A DNA stretch of 64,000 nt from JADLGL01 sp963667605. Lineage in GTDB: Bacteria; Pseudomonadota; Alphaproteobacteria; Rhizobiales; Kaistiaceae. A program made the position numbers and the translations under genes. The number at the start of each line of letters is the position of its first letter. Within the stretch, counting starts at the first letter, position 1. Shown here piece after piece: positions 8,700 to 17,639 of the stretch. Location of the stretch: assembly GCA_963667605.2 (NCBI GenBank), contig CAXXUZ010000001.1:248001-312000 (forward strand). The letters run 5' to 3'. The notes beneath the pieces were generated by a model. The model was not told the DNA's origin. It ran no database searches and saw only the letters and a list, made by a program, of their open reading frames with translations.

Positions 8700-8784
8700 T
8701 GTTCGGTTCTCCTCGGAAAAGCGAAGGCCGGCGCGGCTGCACTCAGGCTAGACCTGCCGGCCCTCTGACAATTAGATGGCGCCG

Positions 8785-8874
8785 CTACTTGCGGGCGGCG
8801 CTCGCGTACATATTGATTTCCATGCCGACGCAAATCATCGCGATCGACGGTGTTTTCCAAGGCAAGCGAACCAT
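8785..8874 (-). CDS. pqqA: PqqA-like PQQ precursor peptide
   Basis: A 29-residue peptide, MVRLPWKTPSIAMICV then GMEINMYASAARK. It matches the PqqA pattern: W-x-x-P near the start and the conserved Glu-x-x-x-Tyr pair (E in GMEIN, Y in MYA) that the radical SAM enzyme PqqE cross-links to make pyrroloquinoline quinone. The Shine-Dalgarno (CGGAG) sits about 6 bases before ATG 8872-8874. It is too short for usual ORF cut-offs. No pqqB, C, D or E is in the window: downstream lies phage-like DNA and upstream, 51 bases away, the end of an IS3 element, so the cluster has been cut or this is a stray copy. Confidence 0.7.
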   Translation of the reverse strand: MVRLPWKTPSIAMICVGMEINMYASAARK

Positions 8875-9011
8875 GATGACTCCGGGGTTGTTCCTGGCGA
8901 TACAGGCTTGCTTTATCGAGCCGCATGTCCGGCGTCAGCGCCCCTGGGACAGATTGGGCGGATTGAACAAGAGAGGGTTTCTGGCTCATCTTAACCCACG
9001 AGGGATTGAAG

Positions 9012-9387
9012 ATGAGACGGAACACCAATCACCAGAAAGCATCGGCCGAGAAGGTCGTGAAGGACATCCGGCGGGGCGACTCGTCGGCAGTTCGGCGCCG
9101 AAGAGAAGATCCGGATCGTTCTGGAGGGCCTGCGCGGCGAGGACAGTATCGCTGAGCTGTGTCGCCGTGAGGGGATCAACCAGAACCTCTATTACCGCTG
9201 GTCGAAGGACTTCCTGGAGGCCGGGAAGAAGCGCCTGGCGGGTGACACTGCCCGTGAGGCTACCTCCGATGAGGTCCGGCATCTTCGCAGTGAGGCACTG
9301 GCACTCAAGGAGGCCGTTGCTGACCTGACGCTGGACAACCGTCTACTCAAAAAAAGCATGATCGCGGATGGGGGAGAGGAGGCATGA
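9012..9387 (+). pseudogene. IS3-family transposase OrfA, frameshifted
   Basis: ATG 9012 begins MRRNTNHQKASAEKVVKDIR as in copy 3, but a run of four Gs at 9073-9076 (three in the other copies) moves the rest out of frame. After the shift the homologous reading continues (QFGAEEKIRIVLEGL, LLKKSMIADGGEEA) to the TGA overlapping orfB. Without OrfA, this copy would need help in trans to transpose. Confidence 0.85.
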
Positions 9388-10364
9388 GGTATCCACTATC
9401 GGAGAAGCTGGAGATCATCCGGCTGGTTGAGCGATCCCATCTGCCGGCCAAGCGCACGCTGGCGCAGTTGGGCATTCCCCGCACCTCGTTTTATCGCTGG
9501 TACGACCGCTATCTGACCGGCGGACCGGAGGCCCTGGAGGACCGCCGCTCGCGGCCTGGCCAAGTCTGGAACCGTATCCCCGATGAGGTGAGAGACCGGA
9601 TCGTACAGCTGGCGCTGGACGAGACGGATCTGTCGCCGCGGGAACTGGCTGTCCGGTTCACAGACACAGAGGGCTACTTTGTATCGGAATCCTCGGTTTA
9701 TCGACTGCTCAAGGCCCATGATCTGATCACCAGCCCGGCCTTTATCGTCCTCAAGGCGTCCGACGAGTTCCAGGACAAGACCACGGCGCCAAACCAGCTC
9801 TGGCAGACCGACTTCACTTACCTCAAGGTCATTGATTGGGGCTGGTTCTACCTCTCCACCGTGCTCGACGACTTCTCGCGCACCATTATCGCGTGGAAGC
9901 TCTGCACCACGATGAAGGCCGAGGACGTCACCGATACGCTGGAACTGGCGCTCAAGGCGTCAGGTCGCGATCGGGCAACGGTCATTCACAAGCCACGGCT
10001 CCTGTCTGACAACGGCTCCAGCTACATCGCCGACGATCTGGCCAAATGGCTCGACGACCGCGATATGGAGCACATTCGCGGCGCTCCCTATCATCCGCAA
10101 ACCCAGGGCAAGATCGAGCGTTGGCATCAAACCCTGAAGAACCGCATCCTTTTGGAAAATTACTATCTGCCTGGCGACTTGGAGACACAGATCGAGGCCT
10201 TCGTCGGCCACTACAATTATCACCGCTACCACGAGAGCCTGGGCAACCTCACGCCGGCCGATGTCTACTTCGGGCGCGGCCAGACCATCCTGTTGAAAAG
10301 AGAAAAGATCAAACAAAAGACGCTACAAACCCGGCGCTTGCAATACCGCAAAACCGCCGCATAA
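9384..10364 (+). CDS. IS3-family transposase OrfB (rve integrase domain)
   Basis: A 326-residue catalytic subunit. An N-terminal helix-turn-helix (LEIIRLVERSHLPAKRTLAQ) is followed by the rve core with the DDE residues in LWQTDFTYLKV, RLLSDNGSSYIADD and TQGKIERWHQTLKN. It overlaps OrfA by ATGA. It differs from copies 2 and 3 by Tyr instead of Cys after WYDR. Intact. Confidence 0.93.
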   Translation: MRYPLSEKLEIIRLVERSHLPAKRTLAQLGIPRTSFYRWYDRYLTGGPEALEDRRSRPGQVWNRIPDEVRDRIVQLALDETDLSPRELAVRFTDTEGYFVSESSVYRLLKAHDLITSPAFIVLKASDEFQDKTTAPNQLWQTDFTYLKVIDWGWFYLSTVLDDFSRTIIAWKLCTTMKAEDVTDTLELALKASGRDRATVIHKPRLLSDNGSSYIADDLAKWLDDRDMEHIRGAPYHPQTQGKIERWHQTLKNRILLENYYLPGDLETQIEAFVGHYNYHRYHESLGNLTPADVYFGRGQTILLKREKIKQKTLQTRRLQYRKTAA

Positions 10365-10449
10365 AATGACCAACCAGATGGGCCGAACCCTCTCTTAAAT
10401 CAGGCCGCTCATCGGTTCCAAATTACCTGACGACGGACAATCAACGAAA

Positions 10450-10629
10450 ATGGACTCGACAATCGCCCAGGCAATCTCAAATGGGACACGCAGAGGAACA
10501 ATCAAAACGATCCAAGACTGTCCGCCTATCGTCGAATTCGTGTTTCGCCGAAGTCGCCATCAGTATTGTCTAGTCGCGCGAAGAGAAGAGGCATCTATGA
10601 TAGCATTCTTGATCTTGCGCTTGATCTAA
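10450..10629 (+). CDS. Possible 59-residue protein, remnant beside IS
   Basis: ATG 10450 reads MDSTIAQAISNGTRRGTIKT and continues FVFRRSRHQYCLVARREEAS to TAA 10629. No ribosome site is obvious and it starts only ten bases after the IS end, so the true gene may have been longer. Function unknown. Confidence 0.3.
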   Translation: MDSTIAQAISNGTRRGTIKTIQDCPPIVEFVFRRSRHQYCLVARREEASMIAFLILRLI

Positions 10630-10675
10630 GACGACGCCGGTCGGACAACGACAATGCCGACAAAAAGGTGGCGGC

Positions 10676-10929
10676 ATGAGCTTTGCGCCGCTTCCGACCG
10701 GGCTGTTCGGAACGATCCTCGCTGACCCGCCTTGGGCTTTCCGTACCTTTGGCGGCGCCGACGTCACACCGCACCGAACGAAGGCCGACCACTACATGAC
10801 GGCCGGAGTCTCGGCGCTCTCGACAATCCCTGTCGCTAGCGTGGCGGCTCGGAATTGCGCGCTGTTTATGTGGGCAGTCGACTCGCATCTTGACCAAGCG
10901 ATCGAATTCGGCCGGGCTTGGGGCTTCAA
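10676..10929 (+). pseudogene. MT-A70 family DNA adenine methyltransferase, N-terminal piece
   Basis: AGGTGG precedes ATG 10676. The product begins MSFAPLPTGLFGTILADPPW, containing the catalytic DPPW motif of MT-A70 enzymes, then FRTFGGADVTPHRTKADHYM, and CALFMWAVDSHLDQAIEFGR. These phage enzymes methylate adenine, often as a shield against host restriction. The IS1380 copy starts at 10930, after about 85 codons; the C-terminal half is not found on the far side of the IS, so DNA was lost. Confidence 0.85.
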
Positions 10930-12572
10930 CCGACATTCCCCAGATGACATCCAAATTCGCGGAAATCGTACCACGGCCCCATCTCCAAGGGAACTCTGTT
11001 CCCATTGCAGCCATCCGATGACATGATTTTGGTAATCGGCCAGCGCGTGGAAGGCCATTTGGTCGTTTCTCTTGCCATCCAGACACACCTCTCGTGTCGC
11101 AATCTCCTTGCCGTCGATTCCCTCGGCCTACGCCGGAGCGGGTCTTCGTCGTAGATCATCAATCAGGCTCAAGATTTTCTGGAACAAGCTTCTTGGGACT
11201 GCAACCTCGGCCAATTGAAATGTGACGTACCGGCCATGGCTGACAACTTTCGCACCGATCTTGACCAGCTTCTCCCTCAGCGTCGTCAGCGACCATTGCT
11301 CCACGGTATCGGGCAACGCCAGGGTACGCATGAAGTTGCCGAGGTTATAGGCGAGTGCATGCAGCTGGAGCCGGACGGCATTGTTGCGTAACGAACGGCA
11401 TGACAGCCGCGTCCACTTGATGGCGTTCTTGCCTTCCTTGATCCATTGCTCGGCAGTGTCGCGCTGATTGTAGAACGCAACAACCCGCTCGGCAGGACGG
11501 CTCAGGTTGGTGACGATGAAGCCGACGCGGGGATACAGTTCCCCTGAGTGCCACTCCACCTTGGCGACGACCCGGCGGGGCTCCGTCCAGCTACCGGCCC
11601 GATAGCTGAAGTTCGCGTAATACCGACGAACTTCCTTCGGCGGCCGACCGACGGGGCGCTTGAGCAGGTGCGCGATGCTGTCGTGCAGCACCTTGTTGGC
11701 CGGAAGCCGGATGGCGTACTTGAAGCCTTCCGCTTCCAGAAACTCATAAACCTCGGGCGAGGCGAAGGCGGCGTCACCACGGAAATAACGCCGGAGTGTC
11801 TTGTTCCGGTATCGAGCGACCACCGGGTCCAACACATCGCGCCATTCATGGGCGCTGTGCACGTTGCCCGGACGCAGGGCGCAACGCTCCAGATCGCCGA
11901 ACTGGTTGAACACGAACAGCGGGTGATAGCACGTGCAGCCGAAGTGACCGTTGTAGGCCGTGCCCTCCTGGTCACCGTAGGTCGGGCTGACGGAGCTGTC
12001 CATGTCGAGCACGATAATCTTCGGCGGCTTGCGCTCGTTAACCTGGTCGATCCAGATGCCCAAAAGGTCAGCGAGCGCGGCGAGGTTGTCATTGGTGGCG
12101 AGTAACTCCGTCTCGAACCGGCCCATCTGGCTGGTCGATGCGCCGCCGCGCTCGACAGCCCTGCCGCCGACGATCCACCGCATCGCAGGATCGCGCCCCA
12201 GCCGGTCGGCGTCGTTCACGTCCTCGTACCCGGCGAGACGACCATAGACGAATTGGCGAAGGAGACCGATGATGCCGTGCCAACCGTTCTTGCCGGTCCG
12301 GCTGTCAGCAATAACGTCACCGGCCAGCGTGGTCAGGCCGAGGGCTTCGTCCAGTTCACGATAGGCGAGCAGACCAGCGTCTGACGTGATCCGCGAACCG
12401 TGGAACTCGAACTTCAGTCTTCGGTCGAAAAACGCCCGCAGCAGCCCCCGATCCGACTCACCCTCCAGATTCCGCATTCGACCCACTCTCCGTCTGATCT
12501 AATCCACTGATTCTTATACAGGAATCAGACGGAAACCGCATCAGATGGATCGGTCACTTGGGGAATGCGGGT
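10930..12572 (-). mobile_element. IS1380-family element, copy A (1643 bp)
   Basis: Bounded by CCGACATTCCCC and the inverse of ACCCGCATTCCCC, defined by comparison with copy B, which has a clean 4-bp duplication. Here the flanks differ (TCAA left, TAAT right) and join pieces of two unrelated phage genes, so the copy took part in a deletion or recombination after insertion. Confidence 0.9.
11128..12486 (-). CDS. IS1380-family transposase (copy A)
   Basis: 452 residues. The DDE catalytic positions are visible in KIIVLDMDSSVSPTYGD, RRYFRGDAAFASPEVY and EQWIKEGKNAIKWTRL, with the family motif GHFGCTCYHPLFVFNQFGDL and HALAYNLGNFMR. Four residues differ from copy B (F/S, T/A, D/G, Y/H). Full length and apparently intact. 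Confidence 0.93.
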   Translation of the reverse strand: MGRMRNLEGESDRGLLRAFFDRRLKFEFHGSRITSDAGLLAYRELDEALGLTTLAGDVIADSRTGKNGWHGIIGLLRQFVYGRLAGYEDVNDADRLGRDPAMRWIVGGRAVERGGASTSQMGRFETELLATNDNLAALADLLGIWIDQVNERKPPKIIVLDMDSSVSPTYGDQEGTAYNGHFGCTCYHPLFVFNQFGDLERCALRPGNVHSAHEWRDVLDPVVARYRNKTLRRYFRGDAAFASPEVYEFLEAEGFKYAIRLPANKVLHDSIAHLLKRPVGRPPKEVRRYYANFSYRAGSWTEPRRVVAKVEWHSGELYPRVGFIVTNLSRPAERVVAFYNQRDTAEQWIKEGKNAIKWTRLSCRSLRNNAVRLQLHALAYNLGNFMRTLALPDTVEQWSLTTLREKLVKIGAKVVSHGRYVTFQLAEVAVPRSLFQKILSLIDDLRRRPAPA

Positions 12573-12954
12573 TAATGTCTCAAAGTTCGTTCCGGCCGAT
12601 GACGCGCTCGAAGCATTGTTGCATGATGCCGCCGAAGCGTACTCGCCATTTGGCGACGTTACCCGACCGTTCAAATTGGCGTTTACTGTCGTCAGTGCGG
12701 TCGAACACAAGCTCGAAATTGCGATCGCGCGTCGGTTCAACATTCGGCACCCTTGGCCGGAGTCAGTGAAGGAAGCCGACGAAGCTGTCGGCCAGGCCGA
12801 GGCCGAGCAAATTATCGATATGCCTCCGCGCGAGGTCGACGTCGCCTATCGAGTTGAGGCCGCACCGATCCGAATTATGTGCTGGCCGCCGCACGTCGCG
12901 GAGCAAGATTTTCTTTGTCGTTTTCAAGAAACTCACTGCGAGGAGGGCTGCGGC
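12573..12954 (+). pseudogene. Phage HD-domain phosphohydrolase, N-terminus lost to IS
   Basis: The frame emerging from the IS reads FVPADDALEALLHDAAEAYS, FGDVTRPFKLAF, AIARRFNIRHPWPESVKEAD, the HD motif (HD in LLHDAAEAY) and metal-site D of YfbR/phage-type HD nucleotide hydrolases. The first third, including the first metal-binding His, is missing. There is no stop before the next gene: the frame runs straight into the Rmf-like gene that has its own start. Confidence 0.75.
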
Positions 12955-13158
12955 ATGATGACTGCAAACAAGGCGTTACTAGCCGCGATGGAAAAAGGCA
13001 GACAGGCAAGGCGGAGCGGCCTGTCCGAATACAGCAATCCATACCCTGATTTAAGAACGGAAAGGGGTTCGATCACATTCTCCCGTGCTTTCAGACGATT
13101 CTGGGTTGAGGGGTGGCGAGAAGAGAATGCTGCTATTGAAACGAGGCGCGTAAGTTGA
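12955..13158 (+). CDS. Ribosome-modulation-factor (Rmf/CrpP)-like small protein
   Basis: AGGAGG at 12941-12946 lies 8 bases before ATG 12955 (a second ATG is at 12958). The 67-residue product MMTANKALLAAMEKGRQARR followed by GLSEYSNPYPD and FWVEGWREENAA has the G-x-x-A...G....NPY......W..GW..A pattern of Rmf and phage relatives, which bind ribosomes or nucleic acid. It is in the same frame as the HD gene without a stop between them, so a fused form could also be made. Its stop overlaps the primase start as TTGA. Confidence 0.6.
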   Translation: MMTANKALLAAMEKGRQARRSGLSEYSNPYPDLRTERGSITFSRAFRRFWVEGWREENAAIETRRVS

Positions 13159-14319
13159 CCGCCGCCCTCGAACTCGCGCTCGATTACGCCGACAAGGGCT
13201 GGCCGGTTTTTCCGTGCCGGCCGGCGAACAAGCAGCCGCTAACCACTCACGGCTTCAAAGACGCCAGCATGGACCCTGAGAAAATCCGCGAGTGGTGGTC
13301 GAGCAATCCCGACGCCATGATTGGAGTCCCGACGGGCTCGCGATCGGGGGTTTGGGTTCTCGACGTTGACGTTAAGGGCGGCGACGGGCACGCCGAGCTT
13401 GCCGCGCTCGAAGCCGAAAACGACAACTTACCGGATACGATCACGGTCGATACTCCGTCGGGCGGTCGACACTACCTTTTCGAGTACGTCGAGGGTGTCA
13501 AGAGCCGAGGAAACGTCGCCGCAAATATCGACGTTCGCGGCGAAGGCGGTTACGTGATCGTGTCCGGTTCGGTGAACAGCGACGGGCAGTTCTACGAGTG
13601 GGCCGCAAAGGCGCCTAGACCCGCACAGGCGCCCGCCTGGCTGCTTGAACGGGTTATCAGGCGTGGGGGGGGGCAGCAAGGTCGAGGCGGTAAAGGCCGT
13701 CAGCGGGCCTAATACGCGATACGTCGAGGCCGCTGTCGCCGACGAGCTTTCGAAGCTAGTTCGGACGACCCATGGCCGAAACAACGCGCTCAACGATGCG
13801 GCCTTCGCGCTCGGAACTTTCGTCGGTGCGAAGGCATTATCGAACGTCGAGGCCGAGGGGCGACTTTTGGCGGCCGCTACCGCGAACGGATACGTGAACA
13901 AAGACAGCCGTGAAGCCGCGCTCGCGACTATTCGGAGCGGGCTTGCCAGCGGAGCGTCCGACCCGCGCAAGATCCCCGAGGGGCCACCTGAGACGGACGA
14001 ATCGCTTGTCGCCGAGGGCGGGGAAATCGCAGAGCGGTTCATCGCCGCGGCCGAGGAAAAGGCGAAGGAAGCCGAGCAAAAAGAGGTCGAGGTTTCGCAA
14101 GCCTTCGCCGCGACGCCGTTCCTTTGGGTCGACCCGAAGGACATTCCGCGTCGTGCTTGGGTCTACGGTGAGCACTACATTCGCAAGCACGTCTCGATGA
14201 CGATCGCCGCCGGTGGCGCCGGCAAGTCGACGCTGGCGATCACTGAGGCGCTGGCGATGGTCAAGGGCTTTCCGCTGCTAGGCGACAAAGACACCGAACA
14301 CCCGGAAATCTTCGCCCGC
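13155..14319 (+). pseudogene. Primase-polymerase/helicase replication protein, frameshifted and truncated
   Basis: A phage replication protein with an archaeo-eukaryotic prim-pol domain. The TTG start (overlapping the previous stop) gives LALDYADKGWPVFPC, then GVWVLDVDVKGGDGH (catalytic DVD), TPSGGRHYLFEY and IDVRGEGGYVIVSGS. At a run of nine Gs (13665-13673) the homologous reading changes frame and continues SKVEAVKAVSGPNTRYVEA into an AAA+/RepA-like ATPase with Walker A AAGGAGKSTLAITEALA. It is then cut by IS3 copy 2 at 14320. Two defects: homopolymer frame change and loss of the ATPase C-terminal half. The G run may be a sequencing artefact or a slippage site. Confidence 0.82.
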
Positions 14320-14394
14320 TGTCCGTCGTCAGGTAATTTGGAACCGATGAGCGGCCTGATTTAAGAGAGGGTTCGGCCCATCTGGTTGGTCATT

Positions 14395-15375
14395 TTATGC
14401 GGCGGTTTTGCGGTATTGCAAGCGCCGGGTTTGTAGCGTCTTTTGTTTGATCTTTTCTCTTTTCAACAGGATGGTCTGGCCGCGCCCGAAGTAGACATCG
14501 GCCGGCGTGAGGTTGCCCAGGCTCTCGTGGTAGCGGTGATAATTGTAGTGGCCGACGAAGGCCTCGATCTGTGTCTCCAAGTCGCCAGGCAGATAGTAAT
14601 TTTCCAAAAGGATGCGGTTCTTCAGGGTTTGATGCCAACGCTCGATCTTGCCCTGGGTTTGCGGATGATAGGGAGCGCCGCGAATGTGCTCCATATCGCG
14701 GTCGTCGAGCCATTTGGCCAGATCGTCGGCGATGTAGCTGGAGCCGTTGTCAGACAGGAGCCGTGGCTTGTGAATGACCGTTGCCCGATCGCAACCTGAC
14801 GCCTTGAGCGCCAGTTCCAGCGTATCGGTGACGTCCTCGGCCTTCATCGTGGTGCAGAGCTTCCACGCGATAATGGTGCGCGAGAAGTCGTCGAGCACGG
14901 TGGAGAGGTAGAACCAGCCCCAATCAATGACCTTGAGGTAAGTGAAGTCGGTCTGCCAGAGCTGGTTTGGCGCCGTGGTCTTGTCCTGGAACTCGTCGGA
15001 CGCCTTGAGGACGATAAAGGCCGGGCTGGTGATCAGATCATGGGCCTTGAGCAGTCGATAAACCGAGGATTCCGATACAAAGTAGCCCTCTGTGTCTGTG
15101 AACCGGACAGCCAGTTCCCGCGGCGACAGATCCGTCTCGTCCAGCGCCAGCTGTACGATCCGGTCTCTCACCTCATCGGGGATACGGTTCCAGACTTGGC
15201 CAGGCCGCGAGCGGCGGTCCTCCAGGGCCTCCGGTCCGCCGGTCAGACAGCGGTCGTACCAGCGATAAAACGAGGTGCGGGGAATGCCCAACTGCGCCAG
15301 CGTGCGCTTGGCCGGCAGATGGGATCGCTCAACCAGCCGGATGATCTCCAGCTTCTCCGATAGTGGATACCTCAT
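14395..15375 (-). CDS. IS3-family transposase OrfB (copy 2)
   Basis: Full-length 326-residue rve transposase with all DDE residues (LWQTDFTYLKV, LLSDNGSSYIADD, GKIERWHQTL). It differs from copies 1 and 3 by Cys for Arg in LKASGCDRATV. Start overlaps the OrfA stop. Confidence 0.93.
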   Translation of the reverse strand: MRYPLSEKLEIIRLVERSHLPAKRTLAQLGIPRTSFYRWYDRCLTGGPEALEDRRSRPGQVWNRIPDEVRDRIVQLALDETDLSPRELAVRFTDTEGYFVSESSVYRLLKAHDLITSPAFIVLKASDEFQDKTTAPNQLWQTDFTYLKVIDWGWFYLSTVLDDFSRTIIAWKLCTTMKAEDVTDTLELALKASGCDRATVIHKPRLLSDNGSSYIADDLAKWLDDRDMEHIRGAPYHPQTQGKIERWHQTLKNRILLENYYLPGDLETQIEAFVGHYNYHRYHESLGNLTPADVYFGRGQTILLKREKIKQKTLQTRRLQYRKTAA

Positions 15376-15707
15376 GCCTCCTCTCCCCCATCCGCGATCA
15401 TGCTTTTTTTGAGTAGACGGTTGTCCAGCGTCAGGTCAGCAACGGCCTCCTTGAGTGCCAGTGCCTCACTGCGAAGATGCCGGACCTCATCGGAGGTAGC
15501 CTCACGGGCAGTGTCACCCGCCAGGCGCTTCTTCCCGGCCTCCAGGAAGTCCTTCGACCAGCGGTAATAGAGGTTCTGGTTGATCCCCTCACGGCGACAC
15601 AGCTCAGCGATACTGTCCTCGCCGCGCAGGCCCTCCAGAACGATCCGGATCTTCTCTTCGGCGCCGAACTGCCGACGAGTCGCCCGCCGGATGTCCTTCA
15701 CGACCTT
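15372..15707 (-). pseudogene. IS3-family transposase OrfA, 5'-truncated (copy 2)
   Basis: The reading KVVKDIRRATRRQFGAEEK to SMIADGGEEA is normal, but the first 14 codons and the IS end are gone. An open frame continues 15 codons into phage DNA (to 15752), giving a chimeric start MYSSSCCDVLIVAPP. That N-terminus is accidental. Confidence 0.85.
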
Positions 15708-16908
15708 GGGCGGCGCGACGATCAACACGTCGCAACAGCTTGAGGAGTACATGCGGAACGGCGGAGCGTCCGCGTCTGGCGCCGTCGTTACGCCGACGAC
15801 CGCGATGCGAGTTGCCGCGGTCTACGCGAGCGTTCGGATTATCAGCGGCGCCGTTGCGACTCTGCCGTTGCAGATAAAGCGGCGCGTCGACGATCACACC
15901 CGCGAGGAAGCGACCGACCACGAATTGACCGCCGTGCTCGGCCGCAAGCCGAACTCCTGGCAGACGCCGTCGCAGTTCAAGCGCATGATGCAGGCGCACT
16001 TGCTCTTGCGTGGCAATGACTACGCGCTGATACAACGGGCGCTCGGCGGGAAGGTTTCGGGCGTTATCCCGCTCAATCCCGATCGGGTGACGGTGAAGCG
16101 CGAGCCGACCGGAGCGCTGTTGTTCAAGTACCGTCGGCCCGATGGCAGCGAGATCGTCTATTCGCAGGATAGGATTTTTCACCTTGTCGGGCTGACGCTT
16201 GACGGTATCAACGGCGTGTCGCCGATCACATACGCCCGCGAGACGATCGGCCTGTCGCTGGCAATGGAGAGTCACGGAGCAACGATGTTCCGTAACGGCG
16301 CTCGCGTCAGCGGAGTGTTGTCGCATCCAGGCAAGCTCGGGAAAGAGGGGATAGAGAACCTTCGTACAAGCGTCGACGCATTCTCTCATGGCGGCGAGAA
16401 CGAGGGAAAGAACCTCGTCCTAGAAGAGGACATGAAATACGAGCGCATGGCGTTGACCGCCGAGGATGCGCAATGGCTTGAGAGCCGGAAGTTTGGCCGC
16501 ACCGATATTGCGATGTTCTTCGGCGTGCCGCCGCATATGATCGGCGATACTGAAAAGTCGACAAGCTGGGGCACCGGAATCGAGCAACAGTCGATCGGCT
16601 TCGTGTCCCATACACTCGAAGATCATCTAACGACTTGGGAAGAGTCGATCGCCCGCGACCTGATCGCGGGCAATGACGGGGACGTTTACGCCAGGTTCAA
16701 CCGCAACGCACTTGTCCGCGGCGACCTCAAGACACGAACGGTTGCCTACGTTCAGTCTTTGCAATGGGGCATCATAAGCCCGAACGAGGCTCGCGCGCTC
16801 GAAGATCAAAACCCGCGCGATGGCGGCGACGTTTATTACGACCCGCCAAACATAGCGGGCACAGCGGCAGGCGATCCGCCGGCCGACGAGAGAGAGACAA
16901 AAGAATGA
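15708..16908 (+). pseudogene. HK97-type phage portal protein, 5' end missing
   Basis: The portal forms the dodecameric ring through which phage DNA enters the head. Reading from the IS junction gives INTSQQLEEYMRNGG, TAMRVAAVYASVRIISGAVA, LLLRGNDYALIQR, PDGSEIVYSQDRIFHLVGL and the highly typical FGVPPHMIGDTEKSTSWGTG, then QRALxxx-type C-terminal region ending DPPADERETKE. Only about 20-30 N-terminal residues are missing; an ATG at 15751 could restart translation. It overlaps the protease gene by ATGA, as in intact phages. Confidence 0.9.
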
Positions 16909-17639
16909 ACCGTCGGCACCCCCCGATAACAATCGAAGTACCGAGCGACTATCGGTCAGAAATACCGGCCGACGTAATGGCGCTTTGGGCACAGGGTCCG
17001 AGCGCGGCCGAGGCCGACGATGCCAACACTATCTCTATGTACGATTTGATCGGCGAGGATTGGCTCAGCGGCAACGGCGTCACGGCCAAGCGAGTTGCGG
17101 GAGCGCTCCGCAAGATCGGCAACGAGGCGGTAACGGTCAAGATCAACTCGCCAGGCGGCGATTTGTTCGAAGGTATCGCGATCTACAATCTGTTGCGCGA
17201 GCATCCTGCCAAGGTGACGGTCGACGTTATGGGCCTGGCCGCTTCCGCTGCGTCGGTTATCGTGATGGCGGGGGATACGATCAACGTCGGTCTCGGCGCC
17301 TTTATCATGGTGCATAACGCTTGGGGCCTTGTCGTCGCAAATCAAACCGACATGACCGAAGCCGCCGCCATGTTCGCGAGCTTTGATTCGGCACTAGTCG
17401 ATATTTACGCCGCGCGCACCGGACTCAAGAGGGCCGAAGTAGAGGCGCTTATGAGCGCCGAGACTTTCCTTAGCGCGAGGGAATCGGTCGACGCCGGCCT
17501 TGCCGACGCGATCGACGAAGGCGCGACGCTCGCCGACGACGCAAAGGCGAGCAACAGTTCCGACATGCGGGCAATTCTCGCACGTCGCAAGATCGAGGGC
17601 TTGCCGGTTCCGGCAAGACAACAGCCGCTGATTACCTGA
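16905..17639 (+). CDS. ClpP-like prohead (head maturation) protease, altered C-terminus
   Basis: A serine protease that trims capsid and scaffold proteins during head assembly. Start ATG 16905 overlaps the portal stop. Visible: ISMYDLIGEDWLSGNGVTAK, VTVKINSPGGDLFEGIAIYN, the nucleophile region DVMGLAASAASVIVMAGD (Ser of SAAS), catalytic His in FIMVHNAWGL, and NAGLADAID-type ending LADAIDEGATLADDAKA. From about 17595 the DNA matches a kinase gene in another frame, so the last 15 residues (IEGLPVPARQQPLIT) are probably not native. The capsid gene that should follow is absent. Confidence 0.88.
   Translation: MNRRHPPITIEVPSDYRSEIPADVMALWAQGPSAAEADDANTISMYDLIGEDWLSGNGVTAKRVAGALRKIGNEAVTVKINSPGGDLFEGIAIYNLLREHPAKVTVDVMGLAASAASVIVMAGDTINVGLGAFIMVHNAWGLVVANQTDMTEAAAMFASFDSALVDIYAARTGLKRAEVEALMSAETFLSARESVDAGLADAIDEGATLADDAKASNSSDMRAILARRKIEGLPVPARQQPLIT

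Larger units (their letters stand above)
8926..10439 (+). mobile_element. IS3-family element, copy 1 (1514 bp)
   Basis: The ends are TGTCCGGCGTCAG at 8926 and the inverse of TGTCCGTCGTCAG at 10439. Two overlapping transposase genes run left to right. It is one base longer than copy 3 because of an extra G in orfA. The flanking bases (GCA left, ATC right) do not form a target duplication, suggesting adjacent deletion after insertion. Confidence 0.9.
14320..15707 (-). mobile_element. IS3-family element, copy 2, left end deleted
   Basis: The right IS end (TGTCCGTCGTCAG) begins at 14320 inside the primase-helicase gene. The other end is missing: homology stops at about 15707 inside orfA, where phage portal sequence begins. 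Same element as 8926-10439 and 22240-23752. Confidence 0.92.
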
